From Solen grandis (lineage: Eukaryota > Mollusca > Bivalvia > Adapedonta > Solenidae), in contig CM037780.1 of the NCBI GenBank assembly GCA_021229015.1, positions 70,255,656 through 70,319,655 of the forward strand: DNA of 64,000 nucleotides, in the 5' to 3' direction. Positions 45,701 through 55,284 of the stretch are shown in pieces. The translations under genes and the position numbers were made by a program. How positions within the stretch are numbered: position 1 is the stretch's first letter; the number at the start of each line of letters is the position of its first letter. Under the pieces are notes generated by a model, which did not search any database, was not told the origin of the DNA, and worked only from the letters and a program-made list of their open reading frames with translations.

Positions 45701-48700
45701 GTTAACTCTTTTTAATGGCAAGTTTACTCCATATAATGGCAAGTTGACTATATTATATAAAGACATGTTGACTCTTTTAATGGCAAATTTACTCCATATA
45801 ATGGCAAGTTGACTATATTATATAAAGACATGTTGAATCTTTTTAATGGCAAGTTTACTCAATTTAATGGCAAACTGACTATGATATATAAAGACATGTT
45901 GACTTTAACAATGGCAAGTTTACTCAATATAATGGCAAACTGACCATGTTAAGAACTCTAGATATAGTATGATATGCTGATTTCATATAATATGCGCAGA
46001 TCCAGAGGGAGAAACCGATGGTCTGCCCCCGCCCCCCGCGCCCTCTTTAAGGATTTTTGTGCAGGTCTTGCGGGCTCTGAGAAATTGCAAGGCCAATGTG
46101 CCCGGTAAAAAGTCCCATCATGCATATTCCCAGTCCTTATTCAGACGTATCGACTCAAGCTAATCTCCTGGTGATTCCCGTTGCTGTGAGCCAAACAAAT
46201 GCATAGCGGCTCCATTTCAATTAAAGCCGCAGTGCATTTTAATTTAACAAGAAAATGAACAATTACTGTAGTCCTTGGCCTTTGCATAATTGCAGTTTGA
46301 ACAGATCACAGAGCTTCTCAAAATTTGCAAGCCACTGAACTTAATAAAAGAAATAGAATCGAACCCCATCCGACACGATATCATTAAAAATTTCTCTGGC
46401 TCCTGTATTTGTTATGTTGAAGTTAACCGTCTCTGTGGCAATAATTTCATGTTTGGAAAACCACGAGTACACAGAAGGTACCCAAGTACGACCACTGATC
46501 TACCGAAAATCAGTTGGGAGAATTCCTCACAAAAAAATTCCGAATATCCCTATCGGGGTCAGTCATTCCTGGAATTGTGTCTATATGAAATAGATATGGA
46601 ACAGTTTCACTGCGATATTACGCCGTACACAAGTGGCATATTACCGTATCTAGTCACATTATACTCTCATTCTCATTAAAACAGTTCTTGTTTTCGCTCC
46701 GATATTCTATGCTAAGAAGATCTGACTCAATAAAGGTCGTTTCAAGTCATCCTTAACGTCATTGTCCAATCAGAATGCGCGTTTCAAATCGTTTGAATTT
46801 GAATGGAAATCGCAAAATCAAAATTTTCCTTCACTGCCGTTAACTTGCGAATACTCACAAGTTATACTCGAGAGCGTCAGTAAATTAATTTTAATAGATT
46901 GCGCTATACAGACACTGTGTCAGCCAGTTAAGGACCCAAGCCATCGAAAGGTTAAGTCTATATTTTAGGTTCAAAACGTTCACTATTTTAATGTTCTGTT
47001 TACATTTTGTTAAATATTTCAGTGACTCTAATTATAACTTCAAAATAGTTTAACGGTATTTGCACCATATATTTCTGAATAGAGATTTGTGTGAACAGGG
47101 GTTTAGGGCTACCAACGCAAAGTACGCTGGCTCGATAACGCGTCATAATGCGCAACTTTTTATAACGCATTATATAGTTACATGACCTTCCTGATACCAA
47201 AGATTAGCCTGTCGATATGCAATGTAATCAATAAAAAGAAATTGACTAAATTCAAGAAAATCACAGCCAAACTTATAGGCGATGTGAGATTCGCAAGAAG
47301 GGTCTGCTGAACTGAATGTCGAGTTTACAATAAAAATACTTACATTCGACTGACTTGAAAAGATAGTTCGTTCATTAAAAGCGGCCATTCACACTGTTTA
47401 AACAATATCTGACATATTTGAAAAATCATTTATATTTTTAGCATGATGAATAATTTAAGATATATGTATATCTTTCGCTTTTTATAAGCACTAGCACTTA
47501 ACAGTGCATAGGAACGTTCGCCAGACAAAAACCAATATCAGATAGATTAATAGTGATATCAGACCGAAACTAATGCCGAGCCAACAAAACTGATATCAGT
47601 CAAGAACTGATATTAGACAGTTGAAAACTATAGTGGCTGATTTCTGCCATGTCATGTGGCGGGTTCGCGGGGCGAAAAGACGGAAATCCCCTTTATAAGC
47701 TTAGAAAACTTCGTGGAGAAAAGACGAAAAACATTTGTTTTTACTTGTCGCCACGAAGGAGGCAATAATAAACCATAATAGAAAACTAATGTCAGAGAGA
47801 CTATTTCTCCTCAATTTTTATTTCTTTCTCAAGAGAACAATATCATACCATCCATGCCTCAACATTTCCAGATCCATTGTTGCGAGGTTTATTTGAAAAT
47901 TACATTTTATTGATGGCACGATCTAAGTGGTGAACTTCACAGCCAGAACGAGAGAACATGTTAAATGTATGGCAAAAAGAGACAGCTATGATCATTGTCA
48001 TAATTAACTGTTTGAGCAACACGGGTGACGATATCACCAACAAAAAGTTAGTGTAAGAAGGAGTGTTCATATCAAAGTATCTTGGGTCAAAGACTTATTA
48101 AACAAAAATTGGCAACTAGTCTAAATCTCACTAAAGCACGTTACAAATTGTCCAATTCTCGCACAGTCACGTTTCCAAATATATCCTTTTCTATTGAAGA
48201 TATGTGAACGTAAGTTGTATCTTACATGAAGACATTACATTACCATCAAGATGATACATTATGCATTAAAATAAGTCAAGATCTAAAATTGTTTCATGTA
48301 AATAGAAAAGTACCTGCATGATGACAACTATGCAACATGTGTCGACTTTCTGTTACACTGGTTGAATTTAAATCATAATTAAAAATAATCATTAAACTGT
48401 TACATTTTCTCGGTCGTGACTTTTCCATACTTTTTGGATGTTTGAAATATACAATGATCTGTTGCGTGCTTAAACAATATTTTTTTACAGGAGTTTCCAA
48501 TTTCTTTTTAATATGTCTTTGCTTGGATCAACTCTTAAATTTGGTGCAAATCAATGTCGTCTCATGCAGACATAATACTAACCTACACCGGAATTAGCTA
48601 TTATCATTCTGTGAAATTACGTTTAAGGGTTTACCTCATCATAGTTTTAAAATCACTTAAATGCATCTCGAACTGAAGTAGCATAAACTTATTATTTTAA

Positions 48701-51700
48701 GAGAAAATTTATCCTTAAACTACAAAAAGTAAGCATCTCACGGTGATGGAATACATTTAAATGTTTTGTATTAAATAATTGATAAGACCATTAACTGTAA
48801 TGCGCATAGGCACTTAACTTCTAAAAACGCACAACAGACCACAACTTAAGTATGACTAATGTATCTGTACATTTGATGCGTTATTTCATTGAGCTGTGTA
48901 TATACATATTATAAACATTAAGATAAACCCACGTTCCGTTTTACTTTGTTGGCAATTGCGAATATTCTATGAATAATAGGTTAGATATTTTATCATTTAA
49001 CACTAGTTGATGTGCATATTAGCTTTTTCTGGTATCAAAAGCTTTTAGAGTTGATATTTTCTTTTCAACTTAATATGTATTATATACACTTGACATGAGA
49101 TAAGGGTGTTTTGATGATACTTTGGTATGTGGATAAACATTACTCATTGTTTCGTATTTCATATAAAAGTAGTGAACTTCTAACAGAACTAGCCCAACGG
49201 AGACGTATGACAATAATACGTATCAACGCGACACCAGATGCATTGCAGTCTTTTTGACCTTTAACAAAAATCGACATAAACCCTTTTTACATAGTCGATA
49301 TTTCTGCAGATTTGCTGCCACCGTAGCTTTATGTACGTACGATCGTGATGTATTTATTAATGTTTTATTTGGTATATTTATGAGATTCCCGGCTGCAGAT
49401 GACATTTTGTGATTGCAAAAAATGACAACTTGTTGGAAATACTCAGGAAGCTTTTAGTGTATATTGCAGACCTATACGTACTCTTCAAAAGAGAACAGTG
49501 ATGTTTATACCATAATCTTTAGCCAGGTCTTTTTTGTCGAGGACAATTATCTAAGCACCCTGAATGCCGTCAAGTACTGTGATATTTAGACCTACTGTCC
49601 ATTGTGCGGTAAACAACTGTTGAATATCTCAAATGCGTATAAAATAAACTTACAATTGATAAAGTGCAATATCAAAAGTCCTCGATATAATATTACATGC
49701 TTTAAGAATACTTCCGGTTAATTTAGGAAAATATCCAAAGATTTTAAATGCATACCTCATGCTGTAAAGTATACTTCCGTTCCTATAGAGATGCATCATC
49801 TTATTGGGGACTGTAACCAGGTGGATGTTCGCCTTCTTTTCGTCCGAGAAATACGTGTCCGGCACCTGTTAAACGCGCATGTCATCTGTGGTCACTTAGA
49901 TTGCTTTATAACACGATTTATTTTTTTCTAGTGTATCTGAATTTAAAGCCGCCTATTCACTTTTATCTTGTTTACGGTTTAACGCAGTTTTTATCATATG
50001 ATATGATATTCTTACCAGTGACATTGGTCATAAATTAAGCAAAAATAAAATGCTGAAAGCTTTAATATTAAAGATTTAAATCGAAAAGAACAAATATAAA
50101 TACTGCCTTGGAGGGTTAGTTTAGCTAAACGCTGAGTTGTTGATATGCAAGCAATCAATTATGATCTAGGTAGTATGACCGTCTTCAGCAGAGATAAGGC
50201 TTTAAATAGTGGATCAATGGAAGAGGGGAGGGAAACTATCCATGTAGGGACTTAAAAGTATAAGCTAAACATTTTCATAGAATCCACGAATAAATGTCTC
50301 TTAAAATAATATTTTTGGAATTCTTGGAGTTTGATTTAAGCTTACAACTATCAGGACAATTCTATGTTATGCAATTTTGAGGAAATTCCTTTGATCTCGC
50401 CTTTTCTGAGACATAGATTTATAACACCAATTACTGGCAAGGAAACTCATGAAGCTTAGTAGAATATCGGTTTTATCTGTGCACGACGTCTTTCAGGGTT
50501 CGAAAATAAACCCCGCCATGTTGGTTATTTGTTTCAATAAATACTGGTAGGGGAGTCTTTTATAACTTTTACCAGAAAGATATCATATTTCAATACTTCA
50601 AGTATGGTAAGACATTTAGCCTTATTTGGACATTTAGCCTTATTTTGAAAGCTCTTGCTTTCTGAAGGACGCTGATGAAGTAGATTGAACTGAACTTTCC
50701 ATACTTTGAAATTTCCTACTTAACTGATATATGGAGAAGCACATGAAGTCAATTTTCTTGATTTGATAGGAGTGAACTATTCTTGTCTCATTCCATTCTT
50801 CAATTGTAAGCCATGACAAGAAACATGCCGGACAAGAATGTGAATCTGAACTGACCAGAATGGTTTATTGTGTAATAAACAGCAGTCATGGAAAATGGGA
50901 ACAAGAAGCCAAGAAACAGTAGAAGCCATATTGTCAGACTATGATGTTCGTGTGTGAGGTTTTAGCAATCTTGTGGAAAAATTGGTTTATTTCTGTGGCA
51001 GGGAGAAATGTGATAGATTCTTACATCAGGAAGTCTATAATTAATATCATTAGAACATTCATTTAGTTCATGATGTGTACTAAAAACAAAAACACATACA
51101 CGAAACTTCTCTACTTTAGATTTTCCTGAAACAAGTATATGTGCTTCCAACATTGGTATTTTAGCGTCGTTGATTGAACTATCTTTTTTGTATATGAGAG
51201 TGGAATACCCATGATACTGACCCATATCCTGTCCATCATCTTGTTGTCCAGTTCAAGCCGGTCATACGAGGATAGGTTGTCGTACCTTAGCCGGTCATCC
51301 AACCACCGCTGTCGTAGGATCACGTCAAGGGAGAACTCCTACGAAGTATAAGGTCGTACTGAGATTTAGCTGTAAATCCATTCCGCTATAACAATCCTAT
51401 TAGGATGTTCCTCAATACAGTAGTAGACATTTTGCGAGATAACAACCCTATTAAGATGTTCTACAACACAATTTTAGAACTGAACATTACGATACAACAG
51501 TCGCATTATGGTTTCCTATAATATAGTTGTAGAACAGACATACATGTACAAAGAACTCTTCGGATAAAGTAGTAGAATTCTTACATTATAGAGAAAAACT
51601 TATAATTTGTAACATTCGAATTAACCCAAATTAATAATAGTCGTACTAACAACCTACGATGAAAAAGTAGATATTTCCATGGTATAACAGTAGTACCAAG

Positions 51701-54292
51701 TAAAACGATTTCATAGTCTTACTAAAATTCGATGTAGTAGCAGAAATTATAAGATAACAATAGTCGTACTAAAACTCCGCACAATGAGATAACTCCATTG
51801 GGCCGCCTTATTACATGTTATGTCTTACATTGATACAATACAGGTAGAGTTCTTCAAAGAAAGAAATTCAACACCTGTAATTAATAAGGACATCTTAAAA
51901 TAGTACTTCCGGCATAGGTTCTTACGTACTAGGATTGAACTGCTACAACATAACAGGAGGCAAGAAGACAAACCTCGAATGCAATATTTGGCACTTAGAT
52001 AGAACAAATGGATCGTACTCACGTATTAAGGTGGTACTTTAAAAAAAATAAGTACATGTATGTCATAGGAGGAAAGTAGTCATACGACAGAATATATCGT
52101 GCAAGGAACACCTATGAGAGATAGGTCGTGGTAATATAGAATATACTGTACTACTATAGAAATATTTTACTATAACAAGATTATATACTTTTTATAATCA
52201 TACTTGTAATTATGCTGCTCTTTATTCTCTGGTTTCTTTCTATTACTAAATATAACAATATCAAGTCCAGATTCCTATTGTCATGAGTAAGTGGATTTGC
52301 ATGCAATTATGTCTCCTAATTGTGAAGTTTAGAACATATGAATATCGACCCAAAGTTTTGCAGACGACACCTATCTACAAATAGATTCAAACGTTTATGC
52401 AAATGTTGCATCACAGCAATTTTGCAATTTTTAGCTATTCAGCCAAGATATTCGAGATTCCATACTCAGCGAAAATTTTTTTTTTTTGAATAAGGTAATT
52501 CTAACATGTCGAATATATCATTTTCATGTATCCTCTACATATACCATGAGTAAATCTGTACATATCAGTTAATTGCCATTTGATTCTGTTCACTAAGTGG
52601 CATTTGGTATTAACATAACACCAGTTAGTTTCTCTCAAAGGCATTTGATATTTATATCAGACAAACTTGTATGTCCCTATAGTTTAGAGTATCACTTGGT
52701 TCAGATTCCTCTAATGTTTACTTAGTGCTCTGGTATTTGTATGTGTTTTATATGTTGTGAAAAGAAAGGTGGGAGGCAATAAATCGAAATGCTCATTTTG
52801 AGCAAAATTACCAAAATGGCATGCAGTGACACTACGGAGAGGATAGAAAATGATAGCCAAAGGAAATGTCGAGAATATTTTATTTCGTGGAATTGTCACA
52901 CATCTCTCGCAGCGATATGACAAGAAGCTTTGAATAATTGCATTTGATTTTGTGTTATGCCAGTCTTATGTCACTCACACCGGGAGCTGAATGACAAAAT
53001 GACATTTTCGGAATCTTGCATATTGAGTGGAATAAACATTGCACATGTACAGGTTTCTTTCTTTCAAATAACATTGATGTATGTTGACAGTTTCTGAATC
53101 CTATAATCAGCATGCCTTCTAGTTCAATAATGTTTTGTTGTTGTTGTTTTTCTTGTTGGTTGTTTAAGAGGGGACATTTTCAGTTCAGCAATAATAATGT
53201 GGAGACCCGTATACATGTACTTCATCGCCATTTTATGAATTTTCAGAAAGGCTTTATAAAGAAGTAGAGATTTAGAGATGTGATATACCGACGGTTGTAG
53301 AGAAAGATACCCGAAATCCACGTAAACCAGAAAAATACGTTTTTCACGAGAGATTCGGCGATGCTTGGATATATCACTGGTAGGCATTTCAGATAACGGA
53401 CCTGACCAATCAATAACCAAATGTAAGTTTACAAGATGTAAGCTATAAGGGTCTCTTCTGTTGCCATTCATAACATTTTAAGCCATTTCCAACATACTTT
53501 GGCTGACATGGAAGCGATGGAAATGAACACTCTTCTACATCTGACAAAGATTCGTCCATTTTTCTCTTCTTTCTTTGTGCACAATGCAGATGCTATTTTT
53601 AGATGTTATACCAGATTTTCATTGGTCGAAAGATGTAGACATGTATTGATTTTCGTCTGATTTCAGAATGAAATTGTCCATTGCATTAGGACCAATGTGA
53701 AAGTTTGCTTCCGAGATAAATACTTTTTTTTTTTAAATTGTTGTTGGATTTAACGTCCCACCAACAATATTTCAATCATTTGGAGACGATGTCTACTTGA
53801 GACCAATATAGTGCTGCACACTGCAGTATCGCCGTAGACATGTGGCATGATATCACACCCACTTATACCTGCCTTATTATTTCAAAGAATAAATGTTCAC
53901 TTAAGTACGTTAAACTTGATCTCATCGTTTGTTCCAAATATAGTATCTCATAATTATGTATTTCTTAAACAAACAAATATATCATATAATTTCATTTGAA
54001 CTTCAATTTCTTTTAATTTTAAATTCATGTTAGGTTGTGTTAAATTCATCGGGCAATCGTCAAAATATATACAAAAGAAAAATATAATACGCTTTTTCTA
54101 TGTACATTACCAGCTTGATTGGCTCGATACTCAACTTCCTATCTCTAAAGATTCCAAATTTAAAGGCCCCACATATAATGCTTGGTTCTATGAAGGATAT
54201 TGGCGGAGAGTCGTTTAAACTTACCATTTGTGATTCGCTGACTGAATATATGTTCTGTATCTCCAGCTGTATGCTTATTTCTGTTGCTTGGT
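33647..54292 (-). CDS. Cys-loop ligand-gated ion channel, extracellular domain, five exons
   Basis: Five minus-strand exons (54292-54225, 51338-51222, 49865-49756, 34519-34437, 33778-33647) join in frame into 169 residues. In order they give an EISIQLEIQNI strand and FSLDVILRQRWLDDRLRY. Next come W|VPDTYFSDEKKANIH (loop A region), GSILYSMR and LSLTLS. The canonical Cys loop follows (two Cys 13 residues apart around YPMD), then ESYAYTVDNIVFSW and VVLPQF. Exon sizes of 68 and 83 bp are the conserved ones of GABA-A/glycine/GluCl genes as I recall; the usual ~221-bp exon is split into 117 and 110. The resemblance is nearest to invertebrate GluCl or glycine-like chloride channels, but ion selectivity is set in TM2, which is absent. 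The signal-peptide exon and TM1-TM4 exons are missing from the window. The protein would act in the plasma membrane as a pentamer subunit. Confidence 0.92.
33779..34436. other. Channel intron, 658 bp
   Basis: Intron between the Cys-loop exon and exon 5, bounded by GTAAGTAA and TTTCAG on the minus strand. No repeats recognised, in contrast to the next intron. Confidence 0.8.
34437..34519 (-). CDS. Cys-loop channel exon 4, carries the Cys loop
   Basis: 83-bp exon, acceptor CTTTTGTAG and donor AGTT|GTAAGTAA. In the frame set by its neighbours it encodes LSLTLSCAMRLEKYPMDQQ, then T and the second Cys, then PIIIES. Cys codons are at 34500-34498 and 34458-34456, exactly 13 residues apart, with the near-invariant YPMD between. 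The other two frames give no family match. 83 bp is the conserved size of this exon in GABA-A genes (recalled). Confidence 0.95.
34520..35680. other. Channel intron, array-free part
   Basis: Start of the 15.2-kb intron (in plus coordinates). Two frames on the minus strand (34857-35039, 35123-35359) have no family match and I treat them as chance. Confidence 0.55.
35690..38055. repeat. 34-bp satellite-like array, 2.4 kb
   Basis: Roughly 70 units of CATTTGGCGTTACTAATGAT plus AATTACTGACTATA (34 bp). A 27-bp variant lacks the ATTACTG segment and occurs in clusters at about 36205-36290, 36575-36680 and 37460-37510. ACTAATGAT and ACTCATAAT types alternate in longer blocks, and a multi-unit block around 36300-36540 recurs near 36690-36990, showing higher-order structure. 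Copies decay after 37850. Confidence 0.95.
38218..38530. repeat. GAT/ATG-rich degenerate simple repeat
   Basis: Repeated GATGATGAT, GATGATGACTAC and TGATAATGAT motifs without a constant period. Ordinary low-complexity DNA. Confidence 0.7.
38979..39848. repeat. 28-bp satellite, 31 copies
   Basis: Unit CGTATAGCTGTATAGGGTGC + GACAGTGT, 31 copies in 870 bp, with only two variable positions (CG/TG at the unit junction and GTGC/GTGG). Such homogeneity implies recent amplification. The minus strand has no stop codon in any frame because 28 is not a multiple of 3, so it gives a spurious 329-codon open frame (38976-39965). Confidence 0.97.
39849..40250. other. Unassigned sequence between satellite and SINE
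   Basis: No feature recognised. Confidence 0.5.
40255..40512 (-). mobile_element. SINE, second family, near full length
   Basis: The minus strand has a tRNA-like head (GATGACCGAATGG as A box, GGTCGTGGGTTTGCTCCC around the B box, up to about 40503). It continues with TTTGGCGCTCAGCA, ATACTGCAGTGTGGCAACAC and a tail with TATGTCTGTCTCAAGTAGAC and ATGATGTTGG. Its 3' part recurs at 53742-53868. Confidence 0.75.
40513..41675. other. Channel intron, nothing recognised
   Basis: Includes a SINE-like CCCACCACGTCAAAGGCTTC at 40619 that may be an old fragment. No exon. Confidence 0.45.
41685..41819. mobile_element. TTAA-flanked hairpin MITE, 135 bp
   Basis: GGTAAAGTCCCTGTTATGGT followed by TCCGCTAC is repeated inverted at 41792-41819 with two mismatches. 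TTAA lies at 41681-41684 and 41820-41823, and the pairing extends through both, giving 34-bp arms in all (41679-41712, 41792-41825). TTAA duplication suggests piggyBac mobilisation, though ends starting GGT are unusual for that family. Confidence 0.7.
41826..42990. other. Channel intron, nothing recognised
   Basis: A short (GA)n run at 42170-42192 is the only structure. Confidence 0.5.
42992..43195 (+). mobile_element. tRNA-derived SINE, third family
   Basis: B box GGTTCGATTCC (43003-43013), then CCCGTCCAGACACGTGGGTT, TTCTCCGGGCTCTCCGGTTT, CCTACCACA and a 3' end AAAATAAATAAAGTTTAAAC. The TTTTCTCCGGG-CTCCGGTTTCC block is one I recognise from SINEs of many marine invertebrates. The 5' A-box half is missing. 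Confidence 0.78.
43196..44160. other. Channel intron, nothing recognised
   Basis: AT-rich; a short (TC)n run near 43888-43900. No exon. Confidence 0.5.
44162..44245 (+). mobile_element. SINE, third family, 5' (tRNA-like) part
   Basis: GGTTGCCTGGATAGCGAAGA, then CACCAATGCGTCCCAGGTTC and the B box GGTTCGATTCC at 44216-44226. It shares ACCAATGCGTCCC-GGTTCG with the copy at 42992, so the two fragments together show the family's head and tail. Confidence 0.7.
44246..45190. other. Channel intron, nothing recognised
   Basis: No tandem array or exon. Confidence 0.5.
45195..45960. repeat. 66-bp satellite, about 11 copies
   Basis: Unit TTGACTATATTATATAAAGA + CATGTTGACTCTTTTTAATG + GCAAGTTTACTCCATATAAT + GGCAAG. 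Because 66 is a multiple of 3 and the used phases lack stops, both strands stay open for more than 200 codons (minus 45035-45766, plus 45144-45812). These are artefacts of the array. One unit near 45590 is shortened and the last three decay. Confidence 0.95.
45961..46450. other. Channel intron, nothing recognised
   Basis: A short GC-rich run (CCCCCGCCCCCCGCGCCC) at about 46025-46042. No exon. Confidence 0.45.
46455..46670 (-). mobile_element. Old SINE, composite
   Basis: The minus strand at 46557-46458 reads a diverged copy of the central domain of the 25955-26219 SINE (TGTGAGGAATTCTCCCAACT, GATTTTCGGTAGATCAGTGG). Bases 46610-46665 carry GTGGCATATTACCGTATCTA and GTCACATTATAC as in the 4510-4635 fragment. 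Either a chimera or two adjacent insertions. Confidence 0.55.
46671..49755. other. Channel intron, nothing recognised
   Basis: AT-rich, no tandem array and no convincing exon. Confidence 0.5.
49756..49865 (-). CDS. Cys-loop channel exon 3 of those seen
   Basis: 110-bp exon, acceptor TTTAACAG and donor ATGAG|GTATGC. It begins VPDTYFSDEKKANIHLVTVP and ends NGSILYSM plus AG of a split Arg completed 15 kb away. WVPDTYF is the loop A region and NGSxLYSxR the strand before the Cys loop. Confidence 0.93.
49866..51221. other. Channel intron, 1356 bp
   Basis: Bounded by GTCAGT and TTTAACAG on the minus strand. An 18-base motif (GACATTTAGCCTTATTT) is doubled at about 50610-50646. Nothing else seen. 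Confidence 0.7.
51222..51338 (-). CDS. Cys-loop channel exon 2 of those seen
   Basis: 117-bp exon (39 codons, phase 0 both ends), acceptor ACTTCGTAG and donor TGG|GTCAGT. It encodes EFSLDVILRQRWLDDRLRYD and ends LELDNKMMDRIW. The RQxWxDxRL block and a terminal Trp that continues with VPDTYF in the next exon are hallmarks of the family. Confidence 0.93.
51339..53740. other. Channel intron with faint repeat texture
   Basis: Between 51380 and 51790 motifs such as CCTATTA-GATGTTC, AGTAGTA, GATAACAA and GTCGTACTAA recur without a clear period, suggesting an old decayed array. The remainder shows nothing. Confidence 0.5.
53742..53868 (-). mobile_element. SINE, second family, 3' part
   Basis: The plus strand TTTAACGTCCCACCAACAAT, TGTCTACTTGAGACCAATAT and GTGCTGCACACTGCAGTATC aligns with the tail of the SINE at 40255-40512 in the same orientation. 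The tRNA-like head is missing. Confidence 0.72.
54225..54292 (-). CDS. Cys-loop channel exon 1 of those seen
   Basis: 68-bp exon between TTTTCATTTCAG and ATG|GTAAGTTT. It enters with two bases of a split codon, then 22 codons containing QATEISIQLEIQNIYSVSES, the first beta strands of the ligand-binding domain. The 68-bp length equals the conserved early exon of vertebrate GABA-A receptor genes (recalled). Exons for the N-terminus should lie upstream; I could not find one between 54293 and 64000. Confidence 0.9.
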
Positions 54293-55280
54293 CTGAAATG
54301 AAAATTGAGCAGCAACTTTCAGGCAAATAGAAATATCAAAAGTCAAACTGATATTGGAAACAAGTGCTTTCAACTTATAATAATCCCTATCGGCTGTTTA
54401 TGGGTTGTACTCAGGTGAGGCTCGTTATCTCGACATCAACGAAATTATCAATGACAAGTCGACATATAAATTAACATGTACATGGAAACATATAATAAAA
54501 AATAATAATAATTATATGGTTTAGTTTCTTGATGTGAATTTCGTTTGACTTGAATGGCTGCGACACGTCACTGGCATAAATCAAAGTTATCATTTAGAGG
54601 TAAAAAACTCAATCGGTCCCAACGGTGGTCAAACTCCTGATCTCTACCACTTGACCACGGTACCTATCCAGCAATAGCATGATATGTTTCCTTTGGTAAT
54701 ATATTGAAGCATATTTTGTTGGCATCTTGTGTTTGTGAAAGCCTGTCTCGAGCAATATTCGAAGCTTAAACTCTAACTCTTATTTTTCAAATTCAAATAC
54801 GAACAATGTCTATATTTACATGTAAAATGTAAATTGTATTTGCATTTCTTTCAATTATAGCAAGACACAGTTGTGTATATATATATTCTATAAATATACA
54901 CGCCATGCAGCAATGTATCATATAGCAAATGAAATTATATAAAAAGAGAGGTTTACTATCACAAATTCGTTTAAAAAGTCTTTTTTAACTGCATCCTATG
55001 CAATGCAATTTAAAATACATTGTAAAGAGACCTCGACTTCTTAAGTTAATATATTCTGCATTTTGCCATTTCCTGAGAAATAAATTGTTTGGCGTGCGAA
55101 AGCAAACCAGCGCAAACTTTGTCACTTTAATTTGAATATTTCACAATAAACCTTTCACATTTTATTTTCATTCTAGCTTGCGTATCATCAAGACAAGTGA
55201 AGGAAAAAAGTTTTTATTTCCGTAGTAAGTAAACCCTTGAAAAAATAAAATAATAAAAATAGATTGCATTAATTTGCCAT
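54293..55280. other. Sequence upstream of the first channel exon seen
   Basis: The exon with the signal peptide should lie somewhere above 54292 on the minus strand; I found no convincing candidate here or to the window end. Confidence 0.5.
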
Positions 55281-55284
55281 GAAA

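Noticed and set aside
54060..54326. 88-codon minus-strand open frame as a complete small gene
   Set aside because: Only the 68 bases at 54225-54292 between good splice signals carry channel sequence; the rest is flanking intron.
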